Source: Oscillospiraceae bacterium (GTDB lineage: Bacteria; Bacillota; Clostridia; Oscillospirales; Oscillospiraceae). From it: a DNA stretch of 53,983 nucleotides. Within the stretch, counting starts at the first letter, position 1; every line of letters starts with the position of its first letter. A program made the position numbers and the translations under genes. The stretch lies in the NCBI GenBank assembly GCA_902785905.1, contig CADAAM010000036.1:1-53983 (forward strand). The letters are read 5' to 3'. The notes beneath the pieces were generated by a model. It made no database searches, was not told the origin of the DNA, and saw nothing but the letters and a program-made list of their open reading frames with translations. Shown in pieces: positions 52,749-53,983 of this stretch.

Positions 52749-53983
52749 ATGGATTGGAGTTTATTGTTTTCCAGCTATGCGGACGTGTTTCTCAGTCCCA
52801 CCGTCCTTCTCATGACCCTGCTGGGCGCGGTCGGCGGCGTGCTGCTGGGCGCGATCCCCGGCATGACGGCCACAATGGGCGTGGCGCTGCTGATCCCCTT
52901 CTCCTTCGGCATGGATCTGATCCCCTCCGTCGGTCTGCTGCTCGGCATCTACTGCGGCGGCATGTACGGCGGCTCCATCTCTGCGATACTGATCCACGCC
53001 CCCGGTACGCCCTCCGCGGCGGCGACGCTGCTGGACGGCTACCCCATGGCCCAGAAGGGCGAGGCGGGCAAGGCCCTGTCGGTGGCCATGTTCTCCTCCT
53101 TCTGCGGCGGCGTGATCGGCGCGCTCATTATGACCTTCCTGTCCCCGCTGGTGGCGAAGGTCGCCATGAAGTTCACCTCGGCGGAGATGCTGATGCTCGC
53201 GGTCTTCGGGGCCTTGACCCGACCTACTCCAAACAGCGCTTCACCTTCGGCGTCACCAGTCTCAAGGGCGGCCTGAGCTTTATCCCGGTACTGATCGGCC
53301 TGTTCGCGGTGGCGGAGGTCATCGCGGGCGTCGAGCGTATCATCGCCGGCAAGGAGAGCGCCCAGGCCAAGTCCACCGAGAAGATTACCCGCGTCCTGCC
53401 CGACGGCAGGACCATCGGTCAGATCTGGCCGAACATCCTCTCCGGCGGCGTCATCGGCACCTTTATCGGCGCCATCCCCGGCGCGGGCGGCGATATCGCG
53501 GTCTTCGTCTCCTACGCCTTCAACAAAGGCGCGAGCAAGCACCCCGAGAAGTGGGGCACCGGCATCCCGAACGGTGTGGCCGCGACGGAATCCGCAAACA
53601 ACGGCTGCTCCGGCGGCGCGATGATCCCCCTGCTCTCCCTCGGCGTCCCCGGCGACTCGGTCACGGCGATCCTGCTCGGCGCGTTCATTATGAAGGGCAT
53701 ACAGCCCGGACCCATGATGTACGTGTCGGAGCTGCCGACGGTGTACAAGGTGTTTGCGGCCCTGATGCTCGCAAACCTCGCGATGCTGCTGGTCGGCTGC
53801 GCGGGTGTGCGCATTTTCGCAAAGATCGTGTCCCTCGAAAAGCGCATGCTCTACCCAATCATCCTGGTCGTCTCGCTGCTGGGTGCGTTCTCCATCAACA
53901 AGAACGTGTTCGATATCGGCGTGTGCGTCCTCTTCGGTGTGATCGGTTGGCTCATGAACAAGTATGAGTTCCCGCTCTCCCCG
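52749..53983 (+). pseudogene. tctA: Tripartite tricarboxylate transporter large membrane subunit (TctA), frameshifted, cut by the window end
   Basis: The main pore of the transporter, usually about 500 residues with 10-12 helices. The ATG at 52749 (GGGGGG upstream) opens a typical start: AIPGMTATMGVALLIPF, GIYCGGMYGGSISAILI and APGTPSAAATLLDGYP match the family. At about 53215, after LMLAVFGA, the frame changes and roughly 30 residues are missing. Then DPTYSKQRFTFG and SFIPVLIGLFAVAEV continue in another frame, with GAIPGAGGDIAVFVSYAF and PNGVAATESANNG downstream. The second frame is open to the window end. The operon promoter and tctC/tctB are intact, so a sequence artefact is possible. Confidence 0.85.

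Overview
The window is chromosomal DNA from a high-GC, endospore-forming Firmicute, most likely a gut Clostridium of the Oscillospiraceae type (Oscillibacter, Lawsonibacter or Intestinimonas relatives). The evidence is the protein character of the core genes, two sporulation or germination proteases (spoIVB, gpr), the dnaA-dnaN-yaaA-recF-remB-gyrB-gyrA origin block, two parS sites, vegetative sigma-A-type promoters, and abundant hairpin-rich intergenic repeats. I see no prophage, CRISPR array, insertion sequence, tRNA or rRNA. The species assignment is inference.

Layout, left to right. 0-6.7 kb (minus strand): end of a P-loop ATPase, spoIVB, a broken mscS, a 5'-replaced ruvX, a glycosyltransferase, a broken DUF2461 gene, a DnaI/DnaC-type helicase loader and a DnaD-domain protein. 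6.7-22.7 kb (plus strand): U32 peptidase, maf, mreC (broken), mreD, PBP2, mgsA, hisS, aspS, a YifB/ComM ATPase, a HAD phosphatase, then the rpmG-secE-nusG-rplK-rplA operon. 23-25.2 kb: uraA and pyrR with a candidate PyrR attenuator. 25.4-35.3 kb: a small lipoprotein, a PpiC foldase, mfd, a GNAT protein, an ABC exporter, rnhA and a membrane protein. 35.3-48.4 kb: the origin block, then mscL, serS, parB, parA and parS. 48.5-54 kb: gpr, rpsT (broken), a lipid kinase and a tripartite tricarboxylate transporter tctCBA, cut by the window end.

The genes are nearly all housekeeping: replication initiation and segregation (dnaA, dnaN, recF, gyrBA, parAB, the loader and DnaD), wall elongation (mreCD, PBP2), translation (aminoacyl-tRNA synthetases and ribosomal proteins), pyrimidine salvage (pyrR, uraA), repair (mfd, rnhA) and sporulation.

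Two things stand out. First, at least five families of short structured repeats, called A to E here, occupy most intergenic gaps. In families A, B and C the stems change sequence between copies but remain self-complementary, and some copies touch or replace start or stop regions of genes. Second, an improbable number of conserved genes carry small internal deletions, duplications or frameshifts: dnaA, rpsT, rplK, mreC, tctA, mscS, DUF2461, ruvX, a SHOCT-like gene, rnhA and spoIVB. Several are essential genes, so an assembly or sequencing cause is the leading explanation; read mapping would settle it.
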